From Paramecium tetraurelia (taxonomy: Eukaryota; Ciliophora; Oligohymenophorea; Peniculida; Parameciidae): a stretch of 64,000 nt of DNA. A model generated the notes under the pieces. That model was not told the DNA's origin and ran no database searches. It worked only from the letters and a program-made list of their open reading frames with translations. Both the position numbers and the translations under genes were made by a program. The stretch spans positions 1 through 64,000 of the forward strand of contig NW_001799133.1 in assembly GCF_000165425.1 (NCBI RefSeq), in the 5' to 3' direction. Position 1 is the stretch's first letter. Every line of letters starts with the position of its first letter. Of the stretch, positions 25,469 through 37,577 are shown piece by piece.

Positions 25469-26149
25469 TCAAAAGGTTGAGCAACAGCATTTTTCTTCGT
25501 TTGAAAGTTTTTAGTCTTTTTATATGGTACTTGTAACGTTTTGCAAGGTTTAAGATTAAGACTTTAAGACTTTCATTTTGATGGCCCTTTTTATGGCTTG
25601 GTCAAAGATTTCCTTCAAACCATCTTGTGTTAATGCAGAACATTCCAGATATTGGCAATTCATTTTATCAACTTTTGATTTTGCCTAAAGGGTGAATTAA
25701 ATGGATAGTTACAGCTACCAATTAAACATGTTTTGGATTGGCTTCGTTTCTCATATCTATTTTATTTCCAACGAATATTTTTGGTACACTCTTTAATTCC
25801 GGAACCTCTAATTCTGGATACCATTTGTTGGTTGCATTTTCAAAACTAGATTCCTCAATAACTGAGAAAACAACCAAAAAGACATCAGCTGAATTATATG
25901 ATAGTGTTCTTAATCTATTATAGGTTTCTTATCCTGCAGTATCCCATAAACTTAAGTTAATCATTTTGCCATCAACAGCTGTCTGAGTGGTATAATTTTC
26001 AAAAACTGTAGGAACATAGTCCGATGGAAATTTATCAGTTGTATAGCTATGGATTGTTAGTGGAAATACCTGAGGAGTATACAAGTTTTGCCTACGTTTC
26101 CGTCGCCTACAACGACAAGTTTAATTGTAATAGGATCTATTTCTGACAT
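25469..26149 (-). CDS. Rho/Rac-family small GTPase
   Basis: 207 aa. P-loop GDGNVGKT, switch I VPTVFENY, switch [13 protein letters not shown] and the SAL guanine-binding motifs are intact. The switch I sequence and [20 protein letters not shown] mark the Rho/Rac branch rather than Rab. The C-terminus is KCCCSTF, where CSTF fits a CAAX prenylation box and the extra Cys residues could be palmitoylated. Two introns: 23 nt near 26060 and 34 nt near 25680, both TAG-ended. Rho-type GTPases act on actin and membrane dynamics. It is convergent with the GST gene, 77 bp apart. Confidence 0.94.
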
Positions 26150-26242
26150 CACTCAAAATATTTATTTAATTATTGGAAGTAGAAAGGAATATTTTAATGT
26201 AATTTAATAATGAATTCATTTACTTTTATTGAATGAATAATA

Positions 26243-27469
26243 TCAAAATGCTCCCTTGAGTTAAGATTTAACATAGTCGGTAAATCTTGGTTGATTCAAT
26301 AAATCCAAGGCTTAGTGGGCAGCATTTAATTCCTTGTTGTATTCAGCAACGGTAGCATTGTAGACATCAGTTGCGAAAGCATAGTCATCATTTTCTGCTT
26401 ACAATTATCCATTCAATGTGTCTAAATCAGCATGTAAGGTATCAATTAAATCAAGGGTTTATTCAATCTTGTCTATTAATTATTACTATTAACAATTTAC
26501 TTGCATTGGCTTCAATTTCAGCTGTCTTAACTATAACAGCTCTTTAGAATTCAGCATGTTCTTAGTTTAATTGAATGACTCTGGCTTCAAAGTCCTTTTA
26601 GGCTTCAGCTTCATCAGCAGTGAGTTGGTTGAGTGAGTCAACTAATTGAACTCTCAAGTTGTTGAAGGCAGTCAAAATCTATGAAAGGGTTAACAAGGGA
26701 TACATACTTCTCTAAGGGCACCTTGATCAGCGAAATTAGCTTCAACAGCAATTTCCAAAAGAGTCTTGATGAAGGTTTAGAATGTGCTGTGTCTTTTGAG
26801 TGATTATTAGATTTTGGTCAAATTCTTTTAGACCTTTTAGATTTAGACAAGGGATGGTGATTCCAATTGGCTGAGTAATTATAATGATTCATCAATAGCT
26901 CCAATGGCTTCATTGTGTTCAGCAACCTAAGCTTCAAATTCGGCATGGTCCTTAGCTCTTTGAACTGTTGATTCGTTAAGGGTCTTTCTGTTTTGAGCAA
27001 TGTTTTCTTATAATTATTCAAGTTGAGCAGCAAATCTATCTCTTTATGGGATCAATACGTTATCATAGAAATCGTGGGCATTGAAGACCTCTAAAGGAAA
27101 GGTTTAAATCTAATAAAATACCTCTTTCTTTATCTTAGATTTCTTATTCAAGTCTTGAAACTTCTCTGTTGTGAATGTCTGTTCTTCTTGCATATTAATG
27201 ATGGACTTCTGCTAATTCCTCATCCAATTCGTCAATCTAAACGAATTAATGAAAAAAGTAATTACAAGTTTAGCAATTTCAGTGTTTAATTCTGAAAGGA
27301 TACCTCCTGTACTTAAATGGAGTTCACCAAAGTTCAAAATGAAATTACCCCAACCAGATTGTTTAATTTGAGCAAAAGCTTTTTGGTCATGGCTTGTCCA
27401 AACTGAGTTTGTGACATCAATTGCTGTTACGCTAAGGATAAGCAATGTGCAGACTGCTAATTTGTACAT
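26243..27469 (-). CDS. Trichocyst matrix protein (TMP) family, copy 2
   Basis: 369 aa after four introns (29, 31, 29 and 28 nt, all TAG-ended). Signal peptide [20 protein letters not shown], then a Trp/His/Asp-containing segment and long coiled-coil runs ([46 protein letters not shown]-type heptads). Organisation matches TMP precursors. It is about 3.8 kb from copy 1 on the opposite strand and is clearly diverged from it. The start is the ATG before the signal peptide. Confidence 0.88.
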
Positions 27470-27625
27470 ATATTGTAATTAATAATGAAGCCAACACCAG
27501 ATAATTAAGTGTTAAAAATTCCAAAAACGAATTTTATTTTTTTATATATTTATATTAATATCATACTAGCAAGCCAGCTCATAATAATAATATTAATATA
27601 ATTAAAAATATATATATAAATAAAG

Positions 27626-28613
27626 TCAGAGAAGATGTATCTTTTCAATTAAAAGACTTTAATTGTACTGGTTGATGTACATAATGCTCTGTAGATTTTT
27701 ATTGAGACCAACCTCCTTCGATTATGTTTTTTTGACTTCAGAGAACTATACAACTTATAATCAATCAGCATTACCTGTCCAATCAATAGAAGTCCATTAT
27801 TGTTTACATAATTCCCAAACCCCATGATTAGACCCTTCTGAAATTACCCTTAATAATAACTTCCATCACTCCAATGAAATGTTCCATCGCCTTAGAATTA
27901 GTTATTTTCAAACGATCCTTCATACCTACAATTAGAGATAAGAAATATAAAACTTGCATCCATCCTGGAACACTTGAATGCCTCTACCATTTTTCTTGCC
28001 GTTATGAAATTGCCCATAAAATCTTGTTCCATCACTCTTAATTTCCTGGGCTTCTCCTTCTAACTGGTTATTGATCCATATTCCTAAAAGTAAGAATTTA
28101 ATTTACCTTTAACTATTTTTTTTTCCGATATAAACATACCAAAACCATTTGTGCAGCCATTTTAGAATTGAGCTTCGAAACTTTATTATTTTGATATTTA
28201 ATACATATCGCCATTCCTATAATGCATTGTACAAAATCCTTGGAGCAAATCGTTTTACCATGTCCTATAATAATATAAAATAGTTTGTTACCCAATTAAT
28301 AAATTGCCAGCTTGTGGCCACACTTAAATACCATTCCCATGTTTGAGTCCTGACTCCAATGTACCAAAGTATACACTTTCATCACTTTATTTTGAAACCT
28401 GAAAGTCTGGGTGAGGTTTGAAATTTTCTAATTTTTGTTTAATGTGTTGTGGAAGAGCACTCACAAACTCCAATAATCGAGAATCTAAAGCTGGACTGCC
28501 ATGTTTGGAGTTGTCATCATCAGCTAATCATAGATAAAAAGTCTAGTACTTTCGCTCAATGAGATAGATGCAAACTTATGAATGAAATATTCTTATGATA
28601 TCTATTAATTCAT
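27626..28613 (-). CDS. MORN-repeat protein, 284 aa
   Basis: Start ATG at 28611-28613 gives MNQQISQEYFIHKFASISLS; five introns (26, 27, 23, 28 and 29 nt) restore one frame of 285 codons. An N-terminal helical segment (LLEFVSALPQHIKQKLENFK) precedes about six irregular MORN repeats (VYFGTLESGLKHGNG; FEAQFQNGCTNGFGMF; FYGQFHNGKKNGRGIQ; YEGSFENNQFQGDGTF). The fourth intron starts with GTT instead of GTA. Its start is only 85 bp from the divergent PAP2 gene, so the two share one promoter region. Confidence 0.87.
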
Positions 28614-28698
28614 TTATATTTAATTATTGAGATATATTACTAATGGAAAGTTAAAACATACTCTTAAATTAATTTAATTAAATAAGTATACAGAGGAA

Positions 28699-29269
28699 AT
28701 GTCTCTTTAAAGAGTTTTTGAGAAATTAATATATTGGGATGTCTACTTATCAGCAGTTATACATGGCCATGAAAGTTTAATGCTGACAGTGATGCTATTT
28801 TTGCCATCCTTGATTTTTTCGCCCAAAACGATTGCCGCACCAATATTCTTCATCACTTATTAATATGGCTATGCTTATTCAATCAGATACGTGATTTCAA
28901 TAGTGCTGTCATTAGCCTTGACGACTTTCTTTAAGAAACATTTTAAAAGACCAAGACCCAAGCCTCGTCCACAATTATCACTCAAACCTATGTATTTTAG
29001 AAATAAGGAAACTAATTATTCCTTGCCAAGTGGAGATTGTGCTTAAGCTGCAGCCTTTCTCTTCTATTTTCTGAATGCCTATGGAAGCGGTACTTTAGAT
29101 ATATCAATTTATTTTAGGAGACATCGTTGTCATTTTGATCGCAATTCTCATGACTCTCAATGTGATGTTGGGCAGAGTATATTTCTGTTGTCACTACTTC
29201 AGTGATTGCCATCTTGGATTTGGAATTGGAGTGACTAGTGCCTTCTTGATTAACTTTTTATTATAATGA
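28699..29269 (+). CDS. PAP2-type membrane phosphatase (dolichyl-PP / lipid phosphate phosphatase-like)
   Basis: 180 aa with one 28-nt intron (29090-29117). Several transmembrane helices surround the three PAP2 motifs: KKHFKRPRP (K-x6-RP), LPSGDCA in place of PSGH, and GRVYFCCHYFSD (RxxxxxHxxxD). The central His that donates the proton is Asp here; PSGD variants of this motif do occur in PAP2-like proteins, so activity cannot be excluded. Likely substrates are lipid phosphates or pyrophosphates at an internal membrane. The gene lies 49 bp upstream of the flippase on the same strand. Confidence 0.88.
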
Positions 29270-29318
29270 AATGGGCGTGTATTGTATACAAAGAATATTC
29301 AATTAATATTATATATAT

Positions 29319-32300
29319 ATGAACATAGTTGAGTACCGAAAGCATCGGAATGAAAACTAAATCAGAACTTGCTGCTGCAAAAGAAGAGCCCCTTGGGAAT
29401 TACAACCAGACAGAAAAGTATTACAAGCATTTAAATTCTTAGATTCTGATTGGTACCGCAGATAAAAATATTCCCAATAATAGAGTCGAGACTTCAAAGT
29501 ATAATATGCTCACATTCTTACCCAAAAACTCATTGGAATAATTTAGGAAAGCTTCCAATTTGTACTTTTTGCTTTTGGGCATCTTGTAATCAGTTTGAAT
29601 TCAATTTAGTCAAATCCTACCATCAGTCACCACTACTGATGGACAACCCACTGTGTATTTACCTCTGTCATTCATCATTATGGTCAGCATGATCAAAGAC
29701 TTTTTTGAAGACTTTAAAAGGTACCTCAATCATCACCATTAGACACCGAGCAGATGATGAAGAAAACAATCGAACAGTATAAAAATATTCACTTCGAACA
29801 GGAGTCTTTGAGTATGATAAATGGTAAAATGTGTATGTTGGAGACATCATCAGAATTGCAAATAAATAGGTTTGATTTTAACTTAAGAGTAGAGAATTCC
29901 TGCTGATATTATTATCTTAGCTACTTCTAAGGGAGGAGAATGCTTTGTAGAAACTAAGAATTTAGACGGTGAAACTAATCTCAAACCCAAATATGCACAT
30001 CCATAATTGCAAACCTTATACAAATAGCTAAATGAAAAAGAGTTACCTTATAATTTGTAACTTTGAAATAAAATATCTTAGATTTGTAACCATGGATTTT
30101 GAACGATAAAATCCTCTAATGTATAAATTTAAGGGTAGCTTCAATATTGTTAATGAAAATAAGGAATTACCAAAGGAAGCATTGAATTATGAAAATTTCT
30201 TAGAAAGAGGGTGTTCTCTCTAAAATACTGACTGGATTTTGGCAGTTACTGTATATACAGGACATGACACCAAGATTATGATGAACTCGATTATAGGAAA
30301 GATGAAATATAGCACGGTTGAGAAATTGATGAGTAAGTAGATCTTATGGGTATTCTTGTTTTTGTTGTTTGAATGTATTTTTGCATCAACATATTATAAT
30401 ATATGGTACCAAAGAAACATGAATGAAGTACAATCATATTTGAATATTGATAAAAATGCTCCAGAAAACAGTTCCTTTTACAATTTTGTCTTAAGATTTG
30501 CAATGTGGTTCTTATTATTAGGTAATAGTGTCCCAATATCGTTATTGGTTACTTTAGAGACTGTCAAGTTCTTTTAAGCTTAAATGATTTAATGGGATAA
30601 GAATTATCTAACACTTGATCGACCTGCTGCAGTTCATTCCTCAAATCTAAGTGAAGAATTGGGAGTTATTGAATATATATTTAGTGATAAAACGGGAACA
30701 TTGACATAGAACATTATGAAATTTAAATCTCTTATTATTGATGAAGTTGTTTATGGCGATATCGAGGAAAAAAGCTAAAATTAATAAGATGTAATAGATG
30801 AAAAACCCTTTTAAGAAAAGCATAGAATTGTATCTTAAAATGTTGATTTTACAGATGATGCCCTATATTCTGAATTGATCTCTGAATTTATGAATAAAAA
30901 ATCAGCTCGAAATTTCACAAGTAACGACCATGTGTTCCTAAGTCTTCTTTGTTTATCCTTGTGTCACACAATTTAAACAGAATTAGTCGAGAATATTGAA
31001 TCTGAGATTTAATATAATGCTAGTTCTCCAGATGAGTTGGCATTAGTTAGTTTTGCAGCTGAGATGGGATTTAAATATATTGGGAAGGAAGATAATGTGA
31101 TGAAGGTTTACATAAAGCATACAAAGGAAATTTTAAAGTTTTAAATTTAGTAGGTTATTGAATTTAATAGTACTAGAAAAAGAATGTCAATAGTGTTAAA
31201 AGATTAAAATGGAAGATTAACTTTATTTTGTAAAGGAGCAGATAATGTTATTTTATCTATGTTATAAGATTTTGAGGAGAATGATACTATTTAGAAAAAT
31301 ATCTTATTTGAAATAAAAAAACAATTACAAGAATATGCCACTATTGGACTAAGAACTCTAGTGTTGGGATACAAGGAATTGGAGTAAAAAGAATATGAAA
31401 AGTTTTTATCTGAATATAATAGAGCGTAATCTATTTTAGATGATGATTAATTGAGAGAATCACTGATGAATCAGTTAGAGGAAATGATTGAAAATAATTT
31501 ATAGTTATTATGTGCAACAGCTATCGAAGATAAATTATAAGATAAAGTTGGAGAAGTAATTGCTGATTTAAAATCTGCTGGAATCAATGTGTGGGTTTTG
31601 ACTGGAGATAAGATTGAAACAGCCATTAATATTGGATTCTCATGTAAATTACTTACAGATTAGGTGAAAAGATTTATAATAGACGGAGATTCAGAAGGAT
31701 AGGTTGAAAGATAATTAGCCAAAGTTACCAATAGTATTAATGAACAACCTGAAGAACCGTTATCATTGATAGTGTCAGGAGTGGCTCTTGTTATAATCAT
31801 ACACAATTTTAAAGGAGCGTTTTTTAAAGTAGCCTTGAAGGCTAATGCTGTGATGGCTTGTAGAGTTTCTCCAAAATAAAAATAAGAAATTGTGAATTTG
31901 GTTAGAAAATTGACTGGCAAAATAACATTAGCCATTGGTGATGGTGCAAATGATGTGGCTATGATTACTTAGGCTCATGTTGGTATTGGAATTAGAGGTT
32001 TAGAAGGGTAGTAAGCAGCAAAGGCAAGTGATTATGCTATTGGAGAATTTAAACATTTAAGAAGGTTGTTGTTTTATTCTGGACACGAATCCTATAGGAA
32101 GAACAGCAATTTAATTCTATTTAACTTTTACAAGAATCAATTATACATCGGAGCATTTTTCTTTTTCGGTTTTTCAAATGGATTTAGTGGATAAAATCTG
32201 TATGATTAATGGCTTTCTTAAATTTTTAATGTATTCTTTACAAGTTTACCTATTATTCTATTTGCTTTATTTGATGAGAAGTATCCAAACTCAAATTATA

Positions 32301-32874
32301 TGCAATTGGTTTAAGATAAGGCAAATTTCTTAGAATCCAGGCCTGATATTTATAGGGAGTATTTGACTAAGCCTATCTTTAACTTAGTGTCCTTTTGGCA
32401 ATAATTCTTATGGGGATTGTTTTAAGCAATATTGTTAATGATAATTTCATTTTATGCATTTGAACCTATTTCACCTCATTTTCATGGATAGAATTCTACA
32501 TACTTAGAAGCTGGAATGACAATAATGAGTGCAGTTGTAATTATTGTAAATTTTAAAGTTCTCCTGCTACACAATACTGTAAATATAATGATATTAATAA
32601 TTTATAGAATTATCCAATCATAGTCTATATTAACATTGGATCAACCACCTGCTTTATATTATTTTTCTTACTTTTCTCTCAATACCCCTTTTTTGAAAGC
32701 TTTGATCTCTTTCAAAGATTGTATGAGTGCTTTAATTACTATATGGCAATGATATTGATGTTGACTGTTACCAACTTCTTTGATCTCGGGAGACAGAGAT
32801 ATAATTACTTTGTGGATTAACAAAGAGAACATCAGTAAAACAACCCACCAACTTAATTAGAAATTGAAATGTGA
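29319..32874 (+). CDS. P4-type ATPase (phospholipid flippase)
   Basis: 1,135 aa after six introns (25, 24, 22, 23, 25 and 29 nt). In order: N-terminal [20 protein letters not shown], the actuator motif [13 protein letters not shown] in membrane helix 4 (P4-specific, where ion pumps have PEGL), the phosphorylation site [58 protein letters not shown] and the C-terminal membrane block. These identify an aminophospholipid-translocating ATPase of the ATP8/Drs2 group, which moves lipids to the cytosolic leaflet and normally works with a CDC50 subunit. All catalytic residues are present. No autoinhibitory tail is obvious. Confidence 0.97.
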
Positions 32875-32898
32875 TATATATATATAAATTATATTTTA

Positions 32899-33992
32899 AT
32901 GAACGATCGTGAAAGTAGTGATTCTAGCAGTGATGAATTTTATGAGAAAATTAAAGCTTAAGTACTTAACAATTCTAAACTAAGTTAAATATCATGGATG
33001 ACGAGGAAAAGAGTTCAAGAATTGTAAGCAGAAATGAAGTATTACCTAAAGTTTCATTTGCTCCACCAGAATCCAAAGAACAGAGAGAAATCAATTTCAA
33101 TTATAAACATTCAGATCGAATTCAATTGATTGGCAAAATTGAATCCATTACCAAAGAAAACATTACCATTTATTCTAATCTTTTAGAATTTGTCATCAAT
33201 TTAGATTAATTAATAGTGAATAGCTAATAAGAGATCTTGGGAAAAGTTGATGATGTCTTTGGTAAAGTTGAAAGACCTCACTATTCAATTTTGTTGGATG
33301 GATATGTGAACAACCTAATTTAGACTAATTAACTAAAAATTGGAGATGATGTCTTTATTAATGTTGACAGCACTTCTGTTCTTAATCCTGACGCTATTTA
33401 AGCAATTACTTAAGTAATTTATAATGTTATCAAAAGTAAAAAAGGGTGCGATGCTTCTAATTAATTTGATGAAGAAGTGGTTAATGAAGGCGATATTGAA
33501 TATTCAGATGATGAGATTGAAGCCTTCTCTAAAAAGAGAGGAAACAAGGAAGAAGGAGAAGTGAAGAAAAATAATAAAAAAAAAGAAAAACATCATAACC
33601 AATAAAAGCATGATAAATAATAACCATATCCTTAATAAAATAATAAAGTTTAGGGCAATAATTAATAATAACAATAATAGTAATAGTAAATGATGTAAAT
33701 GTAACATTCTATGTAATAATAATAACAATATTATTAATAAATGTTCCTTTAATAACAAATGTAATTGTAAATGTAATAATAATAATAATATTAATAAATG
33801 ATGTAAAATTAATAGTCTTTTCCATAATAATAAATGCAATAACCTTAATACATATAACAAATTTATCCATAACCGTAATAATTATAGCCAAATCCTCAAT
33901 TAAATCTCCCTTATAATCCATAACAAATAAATTAATAATTAAGTTAGAATTTGAATTCCCTCTTCTAAAATATAAAACCACAAGATTAATGA
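32899..33992 (+). CDS. NAF1: H/ACA RNP assembly factor NAF1
   Basis: 356 aa after one 23-nt intron (32962-32984, GTA...AAG). An acidic Ser-rich start (MNDRESSDSSSDEF) leads to the Gar1/Naf1 core: IGKIESITKENITIYSNLLE, EILGKVDDVFGKVERPHYSI, LKIGDDVFINV. An acidic/Lys linker (DIEYSDDEIEAFSKKRGNKE) follows, then a long Gln/Met/Pro-rich tail. NAF1 binds Cbf5/dyskerin during H/ACA snoRNP assembly before Gar1 replaces it. The tail distinguishes it from Gar1, which has GAR boxes. Its ATG lies only 24 bp after the flippase stop. An alternative start at ATG 32994 would avoid the intron but lose the acidic N-terminus. Confidence 0.85.
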
Positions 33993-34092
33993 ATAAGTTT
34001 TGTATATAATTTATTATTGTCATTATTAAATATCTAAATCTCATTCACATTAAAATCAGTACTTAAAATAATATCGAATTATATATATATAT

Positions 34093-35379
34093 TCATTTTT
34101 CAAAGTATGCTCTTAAGAGATATTCAGTAGTTTATTAGACAGATTTATTTGTGTCGTAAACAAATCTTTCTAAAATATCTTTAAAAGTGGAACTCTGCAT
34201 TTGGATATATTTTTAATATTTATCGATCTCAGTACATTAAAACAGGGATAAAGCAATGCAATTTAGGGTGGCGTAGTTCATGGTCGTCGATATATCCTAT
34301 CGCAGAATATCAAATAGCATATCAAGTATATGGTATTATTCCATAAGCTGCAAAAAGTGTTATCTTTTGCGAAGTACTATTTCTAAAAGTTTTAGTATTT
34401 CAATTTATCCATCTATAAATGTAATTTTAAGCAGTTTGACTAAATCGTCATTTATAAATTTAAAATAAGTGTCATTTTCTTCAAAAATCATAAACAATAA
34501 TTTTGTAGACCTAACCATAGTTCTTTCGTGTCTGTACAAATTACTTTGAAGAACAAACATTAATTCTGAAGTGACAATGTATTCATAGTAAATTTTTGAA
34601 ATTGCATGTTAAACTAAATAATGAATTGCTAATAACAACTAATCACAACAGAAAACATCTGAGTTGGGTTGCTTAAGAAAATGCAATAAGCATTTCCAAG
34701 GTTTCCTATCCTCAGAATTAGCAGAATTCAAAGCTTCCCAATAAAATTAATTAGCTTATGGATATTTTTGAATTAAATGTGGGAGAATGCGAATTTGCAT
34801 TTACGTAGTGCTGTTTCTGCATTAAATCAGTTCTTCACAACATATCAAAAACACTTATTTCAGAAATGGAAAAGGAGTATGCGCTGAATTTGAAAGAATG
34901 AGCATAAATTCCCAATAAAGTTTTCTATGTTCTTCAAATAAGTTGCCACTAATTAAGTTTAAATATTAAGTTAATCTCTCTTTCTAAATCTGATCAGAGA
35001 AGATGTGTTTGACTACTGTTGGTTCAACACATAAATTACACATTAAGTTCAAACACAAATTAAGGTCTAAACCATTGTGTTTCAGTGTTTTGTATATATT
35101 ATGATCTATAATATAGACACTGTATTTTGCACTTAATTGCTATACCAATTATATGAGTTTTTCTAAATTTTAGTTGTCTGGATTTTGAAGTATAAGTTAA
35201 ATCTGATTCTCAATTTGATCTTTGAATTTAAGTTCAAAATCGATTAAATTGTTGCATTCATTTAGATCCTGAATTAAATTGCTCTTTTCAAATCTCTTCT
35301 TGCTAAATTCTTTCTCGAGATTTTATTTACGAATTTCTGTTCTAAATTATTCTCTTCTTTTAACTATAATATCACTCAT
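34093..35379 (-). CDS. Importin-alpha-like protein (IBB + ARM repeats)
   Basis: 428 aa, no introns. The N-terminus VKRREQFRTEIRKQNLEKEF is an importin-beta-binding (IBB)-type basic helix. About 350 residues of helical repeats follow that fit degenerate armadillo repeats (LCLNLMCNLCVEPTVVKHIF; KLLKITFIDGQIEILKLLEI). Importin alpha adapts nuclear-localisation-signal cargo to importin beta. The repeats lack the usual W..N array in clear form, and the protein is shorter than canonical importin alpha (about 520 aa), so it may be a divergent paralogue. Divergent from the PX/kinase-like gene. Confidence 0.75.
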
Positions 35380-35735
35380 TAATAATAAAACTCATATTAA
35401 AATCAAATATTTTAATAACATCAAATTACTAAACTTAGACATAATTCGCAAGTCTTATATCAGAATTTCTATGTCTAAAGGATATTTCCCATATCTGTAT
35501 TAATAATGAGAATATTTTATATAAAATTGTTTATTTACTTTTGATCACCAATTTTTATTAATTCTTATTTAGTGTTGTTATTGAGGTGTATAATTAACAG
35601 AACAAAATTTGGGGAAAAATACAATAACAGAACGGTATTTTATAGAATTAATTCAAAAAAGTTAGCTTTTTAAATATATATACCATATAATTAATTTGTT
35701 AAAATATATAAAGGATGTAGTATGAAATCAAGATA
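35380..35735. other. Divergent intergenic region
   Basis: 356 bp between the starts of the importin-alpha-like (-) and PX/kinase-like (+) genes. Very A+T-rich; I see no motif, RNA gene or repeat beyond simple A/T runs. Confidence 0.6.
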
Positions 35736-37571
35736 ATGGGTTATGAGAACACAACGGACAATGTTTTATATAAAATTCGCATTATCGATCTTTTTACACT
35801 TGATTAGAGAGACATTAGAGTTAGATATAGTCTTTTGCTTGATCTTCATAATGCCATGCAAGATTCCAATATAAATTATCAAGTATTTATTAACTAAATT
35901 TAGCTTCCTTAATTTCCCAAGAAGGAATACTTGAAGACATTGTTTGGAGAAAATAAAGTGATCAAAAAGCGCGAATAAAAAATAGGGGAGTATTTTCAAT
36001 AACTTCTTAAATGTCCTCCTCCTAATCATAAATTATTACTTGATTTTATTAGAGAAGGAGTTGACACAATTAGATAATAAGAATTATTAAAAGAAGTTAG
36101 CTCGAAATAGGAAATACTTAAATTTTTTAATAGTGAAAGGGTGTTAGAAAAGGGACAGTTTGGGAAAACCACTTTATATAGCGTAAACGGAAAAAAAATA
36201 ATTTTGCATAAGTTTTACGTTATGTAGCATTAAAGTGATTAATTTTTCCAAGCCTATATTAAGGCTCATTTAAATATTTTTGATTTTAGCTTATTCACTC
36301 AAGTGATTTCTATATTCTATATACGACCTAAGGCTAATTTTGTCGACTCTATGCTTGGCTAAGTGAAATAGCCAAAGGTTAGTAAGAAAACCAATATTTT
36401 TACTCATTTTTATCCCAAACATATTAGAGTAGAAGCAGTGAAGATATTCTCACTTGAAGAATATGAGGGATAAAATCTAAATGAAGTGATTAAAGATCGA
36501 AAGAATAAAAATAAACCTTTTACTTTAGATGAGCTCTTAAATATCATACAGAAAATCCTATAGGCAATAATTTAATTGCATAAGCGCAATATATTTCCAA
36601 ATAGAATTTTACCCACTTCCATTATTATCAATAATGAGAGTGTTAAATTAGCCAGCATCTAAGAGCCAAATGCAAAATATAAGGAGAAATATTTGTTAGA
36701 AGGATATGCTATTAGAACTGAATAAGAGTTTGATGTTGTTTATTACCCTCCTGAGAAAATGAGTTAATAGTTTTAATAATTAAATGGAAGGTTGATAGAT
36801 AGTTGGCACTTTGGAGTGTGTATACTAATGGCAGCTTTGCTATATACAAATAAAGAATTGGATGGAATTCATTCATGTTATCAAGTTGATAAGTTTGCAA
36901 ATCAAGTATAGTTGTTATATGGGTATTTTTAATAAATTTAATATAGATAAGTGATGTAATAGCAGAAATAATTATGTTGAGTCTAAAATAATAGCCACAT
37001 GAAAGAGCTGATATTAGAGAATTGTATTTCTTGGCCAATTAGACAGCAATAATCAAATTTCATTCAACTGTTTTGAATCAGTAAGAGAGAACTTAAATTA
37101 CATACTTAAAAATTAATACCATAACACAAGAACAATTAGAAAGTCTCTAATAACTAATTTAAAAATCTCCAATTTTATCAGTTAAAATCAATCTATATAA
37201 ATAAGAAATAGATTAATAAGAATTTGATAAATTATTATAATTACTGGGTAATTTCGCTGAAGTAAAGTATTTTCAGATGATTTTAAATAAGTAAGAATAG
37301 ATTTAAAATGATTAGAACATAAAATTTAAATTTTGGAAACCTCTGCGTTGGTTTATAGAAATTAAAGTAAATCAAACGTCTATCTTTGGATTTGAAGGGA
37401 ATTAATATAGAAAAAGAAGACATTGATCAAGCAGTAAAAATATTTAAATAAATGGATTCAATAGAAAGATTGATATTGGATTGTTCATCGATGGAATTTA
37501 TTAATAGTTTGAAATAGGAATTGAAATTAGAGAGTAATTTAGTTTTGTATTTTGAATCATAATTAATTTGA
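35736..37571 (+). CDS. PX domain plus degenerate kinase-like and leucine-rich C-terminal protein
   Basis: 589 aa if introns 36906-36946 (41 nt) and 37291-37315 (25 nt) are removed. N-terminal PX domain (RVRYSLLLDLHNAMQDSNIN; LPQFPKKEYL; EYFQQLLKCPPP ... LLLDFI). A kinase-like fold follows: VLEKGQFGKTTLYSVNGKKI for the nucleotide loop, LHKRNIFPNRILPTSIII where HRDLKPxN should be, no DFG, then PPEKM and IDSWHFGVCILMAAL. The C-terminus contains Leu-rich repeats (LNFGNLCVGLQKLKQIKRL). The missing HRD Asp and DFG point to a pseudokinase. The 41-nt intron is long for this genome; without it the frame is broken, so a frameshift is the alternative. Confidence 0.75.
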
Positions 37572-37577
37572 TTATTT

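Noticed and set aside
25242-25490. Minus-strand 82-codon frame over the GST 3' end
   Set aside because: Antisense to conserved GST C-terminal helices and hydrophobic only because of strand complement.
33504-34044. Minus-strand Leu/Ile/His-rich frames opposite NAF1
   Set aside because: They are the reverse complement of TAA/TAG/CAA glutamine codons and have no protein-like character.
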